IMG/VR virus record: IMGVR_UViG_3300034198_026880
Coordinates: 1-24,431 of that record
Strand: one strand, 5' to 3'
Length of the DNA stretch: 24,431 nt
Source of the DNA: a virus
This document shows positions 14,415 to 22,592 of this stretch, in pieces. The position numbers were made by a program, and so were the translations under genes. A model generated the notes under the pieces. That model searched no databases. It was not told the DNA's origin and saw only the letters and a list, made by a program, of their open reading frames with translations. How positions within the stretch are numbered: the first letter of the stretch is position 1; every line of letters begins with the position of its first letter.

Positions 14415-14803
14415 TATTCTTTTTCTTCTTGGTCTTCCTCTTCTTGGCCTTCTTCTTCGTTTCCAAGATCATTAACAGGCTCTTCTTGCTCGCCAGATAT
14501 TTTCCCCAAATGTTTTTCGCAAGATTTTAATATGGACAAAAGATCTCCTTTTTCATCCATTGTCTTCATTATGGCCACACCGCATTTCTTCAGCACTTCT
14601 AGATTTGATTCTTCTTTCTCTGGCCAGTGGGTGTGTATGATTCTTCTTATTTGATCGGCTATGGTCTGAGCGTTTGATACTAGGTGTCTTGTGCCCATGT
14701 TCTCAGCATTGTCATTCAAGTCTTGGACAGCACTGAGTATGTCCGCAACCCTTTGTGCGAAACTACCCTTTTCCTCGTTGATTAAAAATGTTCTAAATCG
14801 CAT
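14414..14803 (-). CDS. Hypothetical helical protein, capsid-targeting-like N-terminus
   Basis: A 129-residue protein from the ATG at 14803; a TTG 11 codons earlier would overlap the upstream gene and is less likely. The start MRFRTFLINEEKG matches the short F-x-x-F-L-x-x-E type N-terminus shared by other proteins here, with INE fitting the (L/I)xE prohead-protease rule. The body is helical (SFAQRVADILSAVQDLNDNAENMGTRHL, QIRRIIHTHWPEKEES, VAIMKTMDEKGDLLSIL) and the C-terminus is extremely Glu-rich. I have the impression of a conserved phage family without known function. It precedes the amidotransferase in one transcript. Confidence 0.68.
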   Translation of the reverse strand: MRFRTFLINEEKGSFAQRVADILSAVQDLNDNAENMGTRHLVSNAQTIADQIRRIIHTHWPEKEESNLEVLKKCGVAIMKTMDEKGDLLSILKSCEKHLGKISGEQEEPVNDLGNEEEGQEEEDQEEKE

Positions 14804-14820
14804 GAAAATATGTATGTTTC

Positions 14821-15165
14821 TTAGGGCATATTCCAAGAAGCATTTGGCCTATTTTTAGGCTTTTTGTCTTTTTTCAACTTGGAACAAGATGCCTTGACCG
14901 CCTCCAAGCTTTTTTTAGCATATTTGCGCGTATCCGCCGCGCCCATGTAAAAAATCTCTTCCTCCGTGTGAAGATTTTCAAATGAATACGGGAGTTTGAT
15001 CTCCTCTGCAATGCTGCCGTCTTCATTGTATTTCTGTTCCAGTATCTTGGGAACAGAGTAGCAAGTGAAACAAAGGCGATCATAGAACTTGTTGTCAACA
15101 AACGGCACATTCTTGTGTGCCTTGGTATACAAGTCCATTTTTTGTTCGCACAAGGGGCAGTTCAT
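14821..15165 (-). CDS. Cys-knuckle (zinc-binding) small protein
   Basis: A 114-residue protein with CPLC at residues 3-6 and CFTC at about 32-35, a four-cysteine arrangement typical of zinc-binding small domains. The middle is acidic (EDGSIAEEIKLPYSFENLHTEEEIF) and the C-terminal third is Lys-rich (LKKDKKPKNRP). It may bind nucleic acid or a protein partner. The ATG overlaps the TGA of the upstream SET-domain gene (ATGA). Function unknown. Confidence 0.7.
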   Translation of the reverse strand: MNCPLCEQKMDLYTKAHKNVPFVDNKFYDRLCFTCYSVPKILEQKYNEDGSIAEEIKLPYSFENLHTEEEIFYMGAADTRKYAKKSLEAVKASCSKLKKDKKPKNRPNASWNMP

Positions 15166-15539
15166 AGGTCTATTTTTTCAATTTGCCTTGAAGAGAACCA
15201 ATTTGGCCCGTAGTTCACAGTCAATTGCTCGCCGGCCAGTATATCTCTCAAAGAAACAATAGCAAGAAGACCATCATGAATATTCATGGAAAATTCGCAA
15301 GAATTTTTATCACTGTGGTTGTACAACATTGTCCAACCCATTGGCATTGCTATTTTTTCACCCCAAGAAATGACATACTTCATCATTTCTCTATCTTCCA
15401 AAAAGTCTAGTACTATGACTGGAGATATTTCAACAAACTCGTTTTTCTTTATGGGTTCTTTTGTAAAGACTCCATATCCAATGCCATCTTTCCAATCTAG
15501 ATAAAGGCCCTTATTAATGAAGGGCATGAAATCTTTCAT
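15162..15539 (-). CDS. SET-domain protein (putative lysine methyltransferase)
   Basis: A 125-residue compact SET domain, a fold that transfers a methyl group from S-adenosylmethionine to protein lysine. Visible SET features are GYGVFTKEPIKKNEFVE (21-37, the first GxG-type motif), MLYNHSDKNS (71-80, the conserved NHS cofactor/knot motif) and GEQLTVNYG (103-111, the ELxxxYG active-site strand). There is no post-SET cysteine cluster. At 125 residues it is a minimal domain without accessory parts. It sits between dut and the Cys-knuckle gene with 4-nt overlaps on both sides, so it is expressed with the nucleotide-metabolism operon. The substrate is unknown. Confidence 0.82.
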   Translation of the reverse strand: MKDFMPFINKGLYLDWKDGIGYGVFTKEPIKKNEFVEISPVIVLDFLEDREMMKYVISWGEKIAMPMGWTMLYNHSDKNSCEFSMNIHDGLLAIVSLRDILAGEQLTVNYGPNWFSSRQIEKIDL

Positions 15540-15964
15540 ATTCCAGTAGATCCAAATCCCCCAGAGCCTCTGTCGGTGTCGGACAGCTCTTCAACCACCT
15601 CAATCAAATCAAAATTGTAATGTTTCTCTATTATCAACTGAGCTATCCTATCTCCGGGATTGACAAAAAAACTGTTGCTTTTATCTGAGTTGTAGAGAAC
15701 AACTTTAATTTCGCCTCTATAGCTGGAGTCCACCACCCCAGCAAGAACATCTATTCCATTTTTAACAGCAAGGCCAGATCTTGGAGCTATTCTTGCATAA
15801 TAGCCTTCTGGGATCTCCATCCTAATCCCAGTGGATATGGCTTTTCTTTCAAGAGGCTGTATGATGCACTGCTCTATTGAGTAAATATCAGCGCCGGCAT
15901 CCGTTGGATTAGCTCGGCTTGGCACTTTTGCAGAATCGGACAATTTGTTGAACTTTACGATCAT
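15536..15964 (-). CDS. dut: dUTPase (deoxyuridine 5'-triphosphate nucleotidohydrolase)
   Basis: A 142-residue trimeric-type dUTPase, hydrolysing dUTP to dUMP and pyrophosphate. This keeps uracil out of DNA and feeds thymidylate synthesis. All five family motifs are present: DAGADIY (22-28), PRSGLAVKNG (61-70), VVDSSYRGEI (77-86, with catalytic Asp79 and base-stacking Tyr82), GDRIAQL (104-110) and the flexible C-terminal RGSGGFGSTG (132-141). Length is normal for the family. ATGA overlaps link it to the HAD gene upstream and the SET gene downstream, placing it in the nrd operon. Confidence 0.97.
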   Translation of the reverse strand: MIVKFNKLSDSAKVPSRANPTDAGADIYSIEQCIIQPLERKAISTGIRMEIPEGYYARIAPRSGLAVKNGIDVLAGVVDSSYRGEIKVVLYNSDKSNSFFVNPGDRIAQLIIEKHYNFDLIEVVEELSDTDRGSGGFGSTGI

Positions 15965-16308
15965 GAAATTTTCTCTTCTATTCCTTTGTCTCTTTTCAAG
16001 TTAACGGCAATTGCAGTTGTGCTTCCATCAGGCTTTTTGTCGTTTACAAGTATTCTTACTCCCGAAGGCAGATCGCATAGTATCACGTCATACTTTAGAC
16101 CATGAGCGTCCATAAACATAGCTATTCTTTCTTTGTGCTCATCGCCATTTCTTGCAGTGGTTATTATGACAAAATCATTATCTTTAATGGAAGTAGAAAA
16201 GAATTCCTTTGTGGCCGGAAGTATGTAGTCTCTATCGGAATAGTGACTCCTGTGTTCAACCAAAGTTCCATCAAAGTCTAAAAACCAAGTTTTTCTTGAA
16301 TCCAGCAT
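15961..16308 (-). CDS. HAD-superfamily phosphatase-like protein
   Basis: A 115-residue HAD-fold protein from the ATG at 16308, which follows the nrdA stop by a single base (TGAAATG) with GAGG nearby; a GTG start inside nrdA is possible but less likely. The HAD motifs are FLDFDGTL (9-16, nucleophile Asp11 and Asp13), IITTAR (48-53) and LVNDKKPDG (87-95, with the motif IV aspartate at 90). There is no large cap domain, so it likely acts on macromolecular or cap-free substrates such as nucleotides, sugar phosphates or polynucleotide ends. It lies between nrdA and dut, which hints at nucleotide metabolism. Confidence 0.82.
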   Translation of the reverse strand: MLDSRKTWFLDFDGTLVEHRSHYSDRDYILPATKEFFSTSIKDNDFVIITTARNGDEHKERIAMFMDAHGLKYDVILCDLPSGVRILVNDKKPDGSTTAIAVNLKRDKGIEEKIS

Positions 16309-16309
16309 T

Positions 16310-18394
16310 TCAAGCCTCGCACGAAGCACAAGTTGACAAACTTCTTGCTAGCTCTTGTGCTGGATTCGCAGATCTCTGATAGTAGAAGGTCTTAACCCCT
16401 AGTTCCCATCCCTCTATAAGAAGATTGTTGACCTCTTTGGGAGATGCAGATGGGGGGATCATAAGATTGAGCGACTGAGATTGGTCTATGTACTTTTGTC
16501 TCTGGGCAGCTTGGATTACTATTTCTTTCTGAGATATCTCCCCGAAAGTTTTGAATACATCCTTTTCTTCTTTTGAAAGGAAGTCCAAGTGCTGTACTGA
16601 GCCGCCTTTTACAAGTATGCTCTTCCACACCTCATCAGTGTTCTTTTCGTACTTCTTGAGAACTTCCTTAAGATAAGGGTTCTTGTATGTAAACTTTCCT
16701 TTGGCAAGATTTTTCACAAAGTAATTTGAATTCAAAGGCTCTATACTTGCGCTTACTTGGCCAAGAATAAAACTACTTGATGTTGTTGGAGCGACAGCAA
16801 GAGTAGTGACGTTTCTTCTGCCGTAGCCCTTGAGAAGCTCGGGCTCTCCATATTCCTTGGCCATATCTTCCGTAGTCTTGTCTGCTCTTTCCTTGATGGT
16901 CTTCCATATTTCGGAATTGAGAAGCTTTGCTTTCATGCTTTCAAAAGGAATCATTTTGCTCTGGAGATAAGAGTGCCAACCCAATACTCCCATCCCTAGT
17001 GCACGTTGAGATTTAGCAAAGTTTCTCGCCGCTTCAAGATACTTCACATTCTCTGTTTTCTGTATGAATTCTTCACAAACAGCATCAAGGAAATAGGTCA
17101 TCGTCTCTACGGCGTCTGTTTCTTTCATCTCATCCCAGTGCAGGAGATTTAGACTAGAGAGGACGCAGACAAATGAATTTTCTTCGTCTGAATAAAGCTG
17201 TATTTCAGAACAATTGCCTGTCAGAACGCCATTGAACACAGCTTTGTGCTCAAATGGCTCATTGACACAATACGTATCATGAAGGCCTTCTATTTCTTTT
17301 TTGCTTATTACTTCACATACGAATCTTCTGCCCCTCGGGTCGTCGTACGAAAGAAGTCTAGCTCCTTCTTCAAGCTCTGAGGTTCTTACTTCTTTTCCGT
17401 CTTTGAGATAAAACTTGTGATACTCTGTAACATCCAAATCAACCCAAGCCAAATGTTCTGTGTCGTAGTCATCATATTCTCTTTTGATGACTCTGACTCT
17501 CGTTAGCTTTTGGTCGCTTCCAGTCTTGACTATTCTTGTTTTTGACCAGAACTTTCCATTCCAAATTTCAACATCTTTTCCGTCGTTTTCTTCTACTACA
17601 ACTTCGCCATTCTTAGTTAGTATTTTAGTCCAAGGAGCAACACAAAGATTACTTGCTTTAATCTTGAGCTTTTTGTCCTTGTAGACTTGAGGAGCATTTT
17701 TGTTTGCTGTGTCTACAAACATGATGTAAGGATAGCCGGTTTCAAATCTTTTCTGGATGACTTTAGCCCAGACTTTTCTTTTTTCTTTGTCGCCTTCAAC
17801 CAAATCCTTCATGAACTTATCGGTAACAGTAACGCCGATGCTCATGTTCTGAATCGGGTGTCCTTCGCTTCTTATCTGAAGAAACTCTTCTATGTCCGAG
17901 TGCTCAATTGGCATGTAGGCAGCAAAGGATCCTCTTCTTGCGCTTCCTTGTGATATTACTTCAGATACCTTGTCAAATATCTCCATGAAGTGAACAGCGC
18001 CGCTAGATTCTCCACCGACACTAATCTTAGTTCCTCTTGGCCGAAGCGATCCAAAGTATCCCGAAGTTCCTCCTCCCATCTTGCTCATAATTCCCACTTC
18101 GGCCGACTTGGTGAGAATAGCCTCCATTTTGTCTTCTATGTAACTGCCAAAGCAGCTTACTGGGAGGCCTCTCTTGTTTCCAAAGTTGCACCAGACCGGC
18201 GTAGCAAGAGAGTACCACCCCTTGCTCATATAACTTTCAAACTTATCGGCGAACCCTTTTTTCTTGAGGATTTTTTCTGCGTTCTCTGCAATTTGCCTTA
18301 CCCTCTGCTCCGGTGTGGTGCCGGGCTCAATATAACCGCGCTCAAGGAAAAGGCGACTATGCGAGTTAAGCCAATAGTACTCTTTGTTGCTCAT
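16310..18394 (-). CDS. nrdA: Ribonucleotide reductase class I large subunit with mini-intein
   Basis: A 694-residue precursor from the ATG at 18394; upstream extension to 18460 would overlap nrdB and is rejected. After removal of a 144-residue intein the enzyme would be 550 residues, shorter than E. coli NrdA and lacking the usual N-terminal ATP cone. It reduces ribonucleotides to deoxyribonucleotides with NrdB. Landmarks: SLATPVWCNFGNKRGLPVSCF (first redox Cys at about 81), GGGTSGYFGSLRPRG, SNL joined to CSEI after splicing (catalytic thiyl Cys and Glu), a partner Cys at about 410, the radical-transfer Tyr pair in TFYYQRS (671-672), and a C-terminal CASC (689-692) for thiol exchange. The missing cone suggests loss of overall dATP control. 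Confidence 0.95.
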   Translation of the reverse strand: MSNKEYYWLNSHSRLFLERGYIEPGTTPEQRVRQIAENAEKILKKKGFADKFESYMSKGWYSLATPVWCNFGNKRGLPVSCFGSYIEDKMEAILTKSAEVGIMSKMGGGTSGYFGSLRPRGTKISVGGESSGAVHFMEIFDKVSEVISQGSARRGSFAAYMPIEHSDIEEFLQIRSEGHPIQNMSIGVTVTDKFMKDLVEGDKEKRKVWAKVIQKRFETGYPYIMFVDTANKNAPQVYKDKKLKIKASNLCVAPWTKILTKNGEVVVEENDGKDVEIWNGKFWSKTRIVKTGSDQKLTRVRVIKREYDDYDTEHLAWVDLDVTEYHKFYLKDGKEVRTSELEEGARLLSYDDPRGRRFVCEVISKKEIEGLHDTYCVNEPFEHKAVFNGVLTGNCSEIQLYSDEENSFVCVLSSLNLLHWDEMKETDAVETMTYFLDAVCEEFIQKTENVKYLEAARNFAKSQRALGMGVLGWHSYLQSKMIPFESMKAKLLNSEIWKTIKERADKTTEDMAKEYGEPELLKGYGRRNVTTLAVAPTTSSSFILGQVSASIEPLNSNYFVKNLAKGKFTYKNPYLKEVLKKYEKNTDEVWKSILVKGGSVQHLDFLSKEEKDVFKTFGEISQKEIVIQAAQRQKYIDQSQSLNLMIPPSASPKEVNNLLIEGWELGVKTFYYQRSANPAQELARSLSTCASCEA
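17213..17644 (-). other. Mini-intein in NrdA, at the catalytic cysteine
   Basis: A 144-codon protein intron from Cys (codon 17644-17642) to Asn (17215-17213), in frame within nrdA. Block A is CVAPWTKILTKNGEVVVEE. A TEYHKF segment gives the block B T-x-x-H. The C-terminal blocks read HDTYCVNEPFEHKAVFNGVLTGN-C with an Asn-Cys junction. There is no room for a homing endonuclease. The penultimate residue is Gly instead of the usual His. The +1 extein Cys is the thiyl-radical Cys of NrdA, so the enzyme is inactive until splicing. Confidence 0.9.
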
Positions 18395-18437
18395 TTTTTC
18401 TTCTTTCAGGTGGATTTTTCTAATAGAGTATGAAGGC

Positions 18438-19409
18438 CTAAAACAAATCTTCTGCTGCAAAACTCTTGGATTTTTTGGAATATTCTACAGGCCGAGAATG
18501 GAAAAAATCCGATTGGTTGTTTCCGAGGACTTGTTCTTCAAACCAAACCGTCTTTGAAAGAAGTTCGGCATCTACCTCAAATATCTCTTTAAATCCGATC
18601 TGCTTCAAAGAATTGTTCATTCTGTCTTTGACGAACTCTTTAAGAAGAGGAGAGTTAAGCTTGTCGGCTTCGTATCCATTAACTATCCATTCAATTATCT
18701 GCATCTCGTACTTGAGCGCCTCTGCTGCCTCGTGACTAATTTTTTCTTTGAGCTCATCGTCAAAAAGTTCAGGGTGCTCTTTTCTGATAACGTTGATAAG
18801 TTTCATGCCGATCATAGCATGAAGATTTTCCTCCCTACTTGTATACTCAACTTGCTTATTTGTGTCCTTGAGCAAGTTCTTGTATCTTCCAAACCAACTG
18901 ATTGTATAGAATTGAGAAAACAAGGCAATGTTTTCCACAAAAAGAGTAAACAATATCAGCGAATAAATGAATTGCTTCTTGTTATCTGCGTGGAATTTAT
19001 GAAGATGTTTTCTGAGATAGTTAACACGTCCCTTGATAATGTCAAGTTTGAGAATTTCTTCAAAAGCGTCATCTATGCCAAGAGATTCCAAAAGTCTTTC
19101 GTAGGCATCTCCATGGATTACCTCTGTGTTGGCCATAACGTAGCCCATATCGTTTATAGATGGATGAGGAAGATTGTCTCCAAGCTTCGCCCAAAACTTC
19201 TTGACAGATATTTCAAGCTGGCCGATGGTGGCCAGAGCACGCATTATTATTTCTTTCTCTTGCTTAGAAAGAGAAACTCTGAAGTCTTGAACGTCACTTT
19301 GGAAACTGAATTCCTTGTCTGTCCAAAATCCATTGTGCATGGCCTCAATGAAATCTTGTGTCCATGGATAGTGATCGGGCTTCCTGCTTATCTGTTCTTC
19401 AAAGATCAT
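18438..19409 (-). CDS. nrdB: Ribonucleotide reductase class I small subunit
   Basis: A 323-residue R2 subunit that generates and stores the radical used by NrdA. The start ATG at 19409 has an excellent AAGGAGA upstream. Metal and radical residues read in family order: E66 (QLEISVK), E96, H99 and Tyr103 in TEVIHGDAYERLL (Tyr at the radical position), E159 (LFVENIALF), and E194/H197 in SREENLHAM. The first ligand, aspartate in E. coli NrdB, is glutamate here by my alignment; a glutamate at this place is known in class Ic and some viral R2s. The C-terminus ends with a short acidic/aromatic tail (AAEDLF), as needed to dock onto NrdA. The gene precedes nrdA with a 43-nt gap. Confidence 0.95.
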   Translation of the reverse strand: MIFEEQISRKPDHYPWTQDFIEAMHNGFWTDKEFSFQSDVQDFRVSLSKQEKEIIMRALATIGQLEISVKKFWAKLGDNLPHPSINDMGYVMANTEVIHGDAYERLLESLGIDDAFEEILKLDIIKGRVNYLRKHLHKFHADNKKQFIYSLILFTLFVENIALFSQFYTISWFGRYKNLLKDTNKQVEYTSREENLHAMIGMKLINVIRKEHPELFDDELKEKISHEAAEALKYEMQIIEWIVNGYEADKLNSPLLKEFVKDRMNNSLKQIGFKEIFEVDAELLSKTVWFEEQVLGNNQSDFFHSRPVEYSKKSKSFAAEDLF

Positions 19410-19450
19410 GTTTTCTCCTTTTTGATGTGAAGTTATGTAAGGCTAATAAA

Positions 19451-21451
19451 TTATTTTTTCAAGGTCGTGAAACCTTTTCTTTTTTCCAACACTATTAACT
19501 CACATCCTTCAAGCATGTCCAGAAGATTTTGATCGTGCGTCGTGATGAAAACTTGCCTGTCTTTCGCAAGTTCAAGAATCATATTGTATACACCAACCAC
19601 CCCTATTTGGTCAATATTGGTTGTGACCTCATCAAGAAAAACTAGATTTGGACACATTCCGGAGCTGAGCATCATCACATGAGCAAACGCTTGGCTCACT
19701 GCAAGATTGAGTCTTCTTCTTTCTCCTCCACTCATGGCATAGTAGACAAAAGGATCGCCATCAGAAGGGTTGCGCTCAATTTTTTCTTCCAATTCGCTAT
19801 CAAATTCCAAACGAATTTTTCCATCTATAAGAAACTGAAGCCAGTATGCGATTCTAGAATTTAGTGCCGGTATGATACCTTCTATAACGAACTTTCTTAT
19901 GCCCGAGTCCCCAAACGCTGTTGACCAAAACTCATAGTAGGGAAGATGCTTTTCAAGATTATCTAATTCCTTGTTTTTGGAATCAAAACCAAGGGTCTTG
20001 GACTCTATCTCTTCCGACAAAGAGTCTATGATTGATTTGAAGGGGGTGTCGCCAGCTAGTTCTGTTTTCTTTGAAGCTATCTGTTCGTCAAGGCCCTCTA
20101 TTTGCTTCTCTATTAGCTGATTTTTGATGTCCTTGCTCTGCGGCTTGTTTATTTTGTTGAGTTCGGCCAACTCTTTTCTTTTTTCAGAAAGTTCTTTGGA
20201 GACTTTGGCCAGACTCTCTTTGGCATTGGAGATGCCCTCTAATATCTTTTTTGATGTCAAACCAAAAGATTCAAGCTTTTCAGAAAGCCCAGAAATTTTT
20301 GACTCGTTATCTTCAACCTCTTCTTTTATGGAGGAAATTTTCTTAACGACTTGCTCCGTGTACTTTTTGTAGTTTTCTTTTGACACGGTGCCCAAGCAAA
20401 ACTTGCAAGTTGCTCCTTCATTGTTCTCAAGACGCTCAATCTCTTTCTTGTTTTCAAGTATATGAGAGTTGAGTTTTTTCTGCTCGGATTGCAAATTATT
20501 AATTTGAATCTGCACATCGTTTTGCTTCTGTCTAGCGGTTGCATGCTTTTCTTGTGCGGCTTCAAGCATCTCTTGAATTTTTGTTTGCTTAGATTCCATA
20601 TTGGGGATTTCAGAATTAAGCTCCCCTATTTTCACTTGTGCTTCTTGGTATTTTGAAAGCTCACTGCCCTCAGATGTTGATTCTAGAATCTTTTTCAGAG
20701 ACTTAATCTTTGACATCAAATCTTCTATCTCTGAATTTCTCTGTTTGACCCAAGTTGATTCCTGTTCTTTTGCGGCACGAATTCTGCCCTTTGATTGCTC
20801 AAGCTGCTGTCTTATGTTTTCATATTCAACTTGAGCTATTCTTATAGCCTCTTTTTTCTCTTTCTTGAGTTCTTTGGCATTCTCAGCAAATGTCTTGTAC
20901 TTCTCAAGAGAAAGAAGATTCTAAACTATATCTCTCTTGTTTGCGGCATCACACTCAAGAAAACTGCCTGCGTTGTTGTCGGTAAAAACAACAACGTTGA
21001 CAAACGTTTCGTAATTGAGACCAAGCTTTTCTTCTATAAGTTTTTGAGTTGCTGGTTGTCCGCCTAGTGTTATTTCTGTGCTGTCGTCCCACACGCCGTC
21101 CTTGCTCTCCCAAAGTCTTAGCCCATCAGGCTTTCTAGTTCTTACAACTCTAAAATCGCCCCATCGCACTTCAGTTTTAAGACCTTTTGCGATTTGGTTG
21201 TTGATCACATCCTTGTGGTTAAGTTTCTTTGGGTGTTTTATTGTTTTGCCGAACAACGTATAGACTATGATCTCTGGGATGGAGCTTTTTCCAACGCCAT
21301 TGCTTGCGGCCTTAGACTCTTCAGAAACATCAAAATTGAGGCCTTTGACAAGAACAACATTGGAATAATCAGATAGCCTAAGCTCAAAAGCTTCTTGCCC
21401 GAAGCAAAGAAAATTTTGAGCATATACGTATTTGATGTCTAGACTTTTCAT
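19451..21451 (-). pseudogene. gp46/SbcC/Rad50-like ATPase subunit, interrupted by an in-frame TAG
   Basis: The same frame runs from the ATG at 21451 to 19451 with one internal stop, TAG at 20923-20921 (codon 177). Without it the protein would be 666 residues. Part one has the Walker A (SNGVGKSS, 50-57); part two has a long coiled coil, a CKFC zinc hook (about codons 349-352), a SGGERRRLNL signature, a Walker B in NLVFLDEVTTNID and an H-loop ITTHDQNLLDML. Gp46 with gp47 forms the nuclease complex that resects ends for recombination-dependent replication. The context NKRDIV-stop-NLLSLEKY suggests a Glu or Gln codon has become TAG. No other stop or frameshift lies in 20720-20920. I see no ribosome-binding site favouring restart. 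It may be a point mutation, a sequencing error or a suppressed amber codon. Confidence 0.9.
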
Positions 21452-22542
21452 TGTTTTACCTCATCTGGGCGGCATATTGCTGAGCCGATCTTAATCAAAA
21501 GTTCCTTATCAAGACCATCAAGCCTAGCCTGTTCAACATAGCGCTCAAGCATTTCTTCTTCTTTGTAAAGGATTGCTTTTGCGTCTTTGATGCGATGATC
21601 ATCAAACTTCTGTATTTGTTTTATTTCTAGCGAAGAAACCTTTGAACTTTCAACAAGTCTCTGTCGCACTTCTGGCAACTGTCGGCTGGCGATGTCCTCT
21701 ACTTCAAGTCTCACGAAGTTTCCTTCAAGAGAATGCTCTTCAAGCTCGTCTTCCTTGAGTATCAAATGACGAGGGCTGAATTTATTCTCAATGTACTCTG
21801 ACTCTTGGGCGTATGTGTCAAAGATGAGAATGTGCTTGTTCTGGAATGCTTCGCCAAAGCTAAGTTGAAGAGGAGATCCTACGTATTCAACTTTTTCATT
21901 CAACTTCTGCTCGGCATGGTAATGGCCCAGAAACACCTTGTCCCAATTTTTGAATATTTCTGGACCGACACGGATCATGTCTCCATCATGCTCTATGGTG
22001 ACCTCTGATACCGTGTTGTACTTTACGTTCCAAGCGGCACCGTCAACCGATATGTGACCTCCAAGTACCTTCTTCTGGTCCTTGGGTGACTTTTCTTTCC
22101 ATTCCTTCTCTATAATTTTCAAATCTTCTATCGGATTGTGAGTATAAGGCAAAAATCCAAAAAAGAAGTCCTCAGTTCCGTCCGATATTTCTTCCACGCA
22201 AGGCTTGTTGATAATGCGAATGCCGGGCAAGTTCCTTAGTGGATTGACACTTGACACATCATGTTTTTCATAATGCCAAAGGTCATGATTGCCCAAAAGC
22301 AGATTGAGATTGAGATCGTTATTGCAGAGGTATTTCTCAAGAGTCTCAAAGGTCTTTTGATACGTCAAAACATCTATCTTTTGTCGGTCATGAAACAAAT
22401 CGCCCAAAAATATAATGTTCTTGATTTTCTTTTCAACGGCTGTTTTGAGAATCCAATCCAAGACCTCAATGCAATGATTGAGTCTTTCCGTTGACTTCTT
22501 GTGCGGATGGATATGCAAATCGCTGAATATCAGTATTTTCAT
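21448..22542 (-). CDS. gp47/SbcD/Mre11-like nuclease subunit
   Basis: A 364-residue metallophosphoesterase forming the nuclease half of the gp46/gp47 recombination complex. The five phosphoesterase motifs are present: FSDLHIH (6-12), GDLFHDR (47-53), GNHD (84-87), GGHIS (161-165) and GHYH (206-209). The C-terminal ~130 residues form the capping and partner-binding part (YVGSPLQLSFGE, then a helical tail). The ATG overlaps nothing upstream; its last bases overlap the gp46 start by 4 nt (ATGA), so the two are translationally coupled. This gene itself is intact. Confidence 0.95.
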   Translation of the reverse strand: MKILIFSDLHIHPHKKSTERLNHCIEVLDWILKTAVEKKIKNIIFLGDLFHDRQKIDVLTYQKTFETLEKYLCNNDLNLNLLLGNHDLWHYEKHDVSSVNPLRNLPGIRIINKPCVEEISDGTEDFFFGFLPYTHNPIEDLKIIEKEWKEKSPKDQKKVLGGHISVDGAAWNVKYNTVSEVTIEHDGDMIRVGPEIFKNWDKVFLGHYHAEQKLNEKVEYVGSPLQLSFGEAFQNKHILIFDTYAQESEYIENKFSPRHLILKEDELEEHSLEGNFVRLEVEDIASRQLPEVRQRLVESSKVSSLEIKQIQKFDDHRIKDAKAILYKEEEMLERYVEQARLDGLDKELLIKIGSAICRPDEVKQ

Positions 22543-22592
22543 TCATATATCATAGCCCAAGACCAAAGTCTTGTCTAGATTTCATGAGAAAA

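Noticed and set aside
18395-18460. N-terminal extension of NrdA upstream to 18460
   Set aside because: It would overlap the nrdB C-terminus and start at TTG; the ATG at 18394 gives the natural beginning.
18732-19430. A 232-residue open frame on the plus strand antisense to nrdB
   Set aside because: NrdB is certain from its metal ligands and radical Tyr; the antisense frame shows no family features.
20716-20719. Independent start (TTG/ATG) for the second part of gp46
   Set aside because: No clear ribosome-binding site, and about 65 codons of matching open frame lie between the TAG and this point, so it is not a natural start.
20921-20923. Genome-wide reassignment of TAG as an amino acid (code 15-like phage)
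   Set aside because: Several intact genes here end in TAG and only gp46 shows an internal one; recoded phages carry many internal TAGs.
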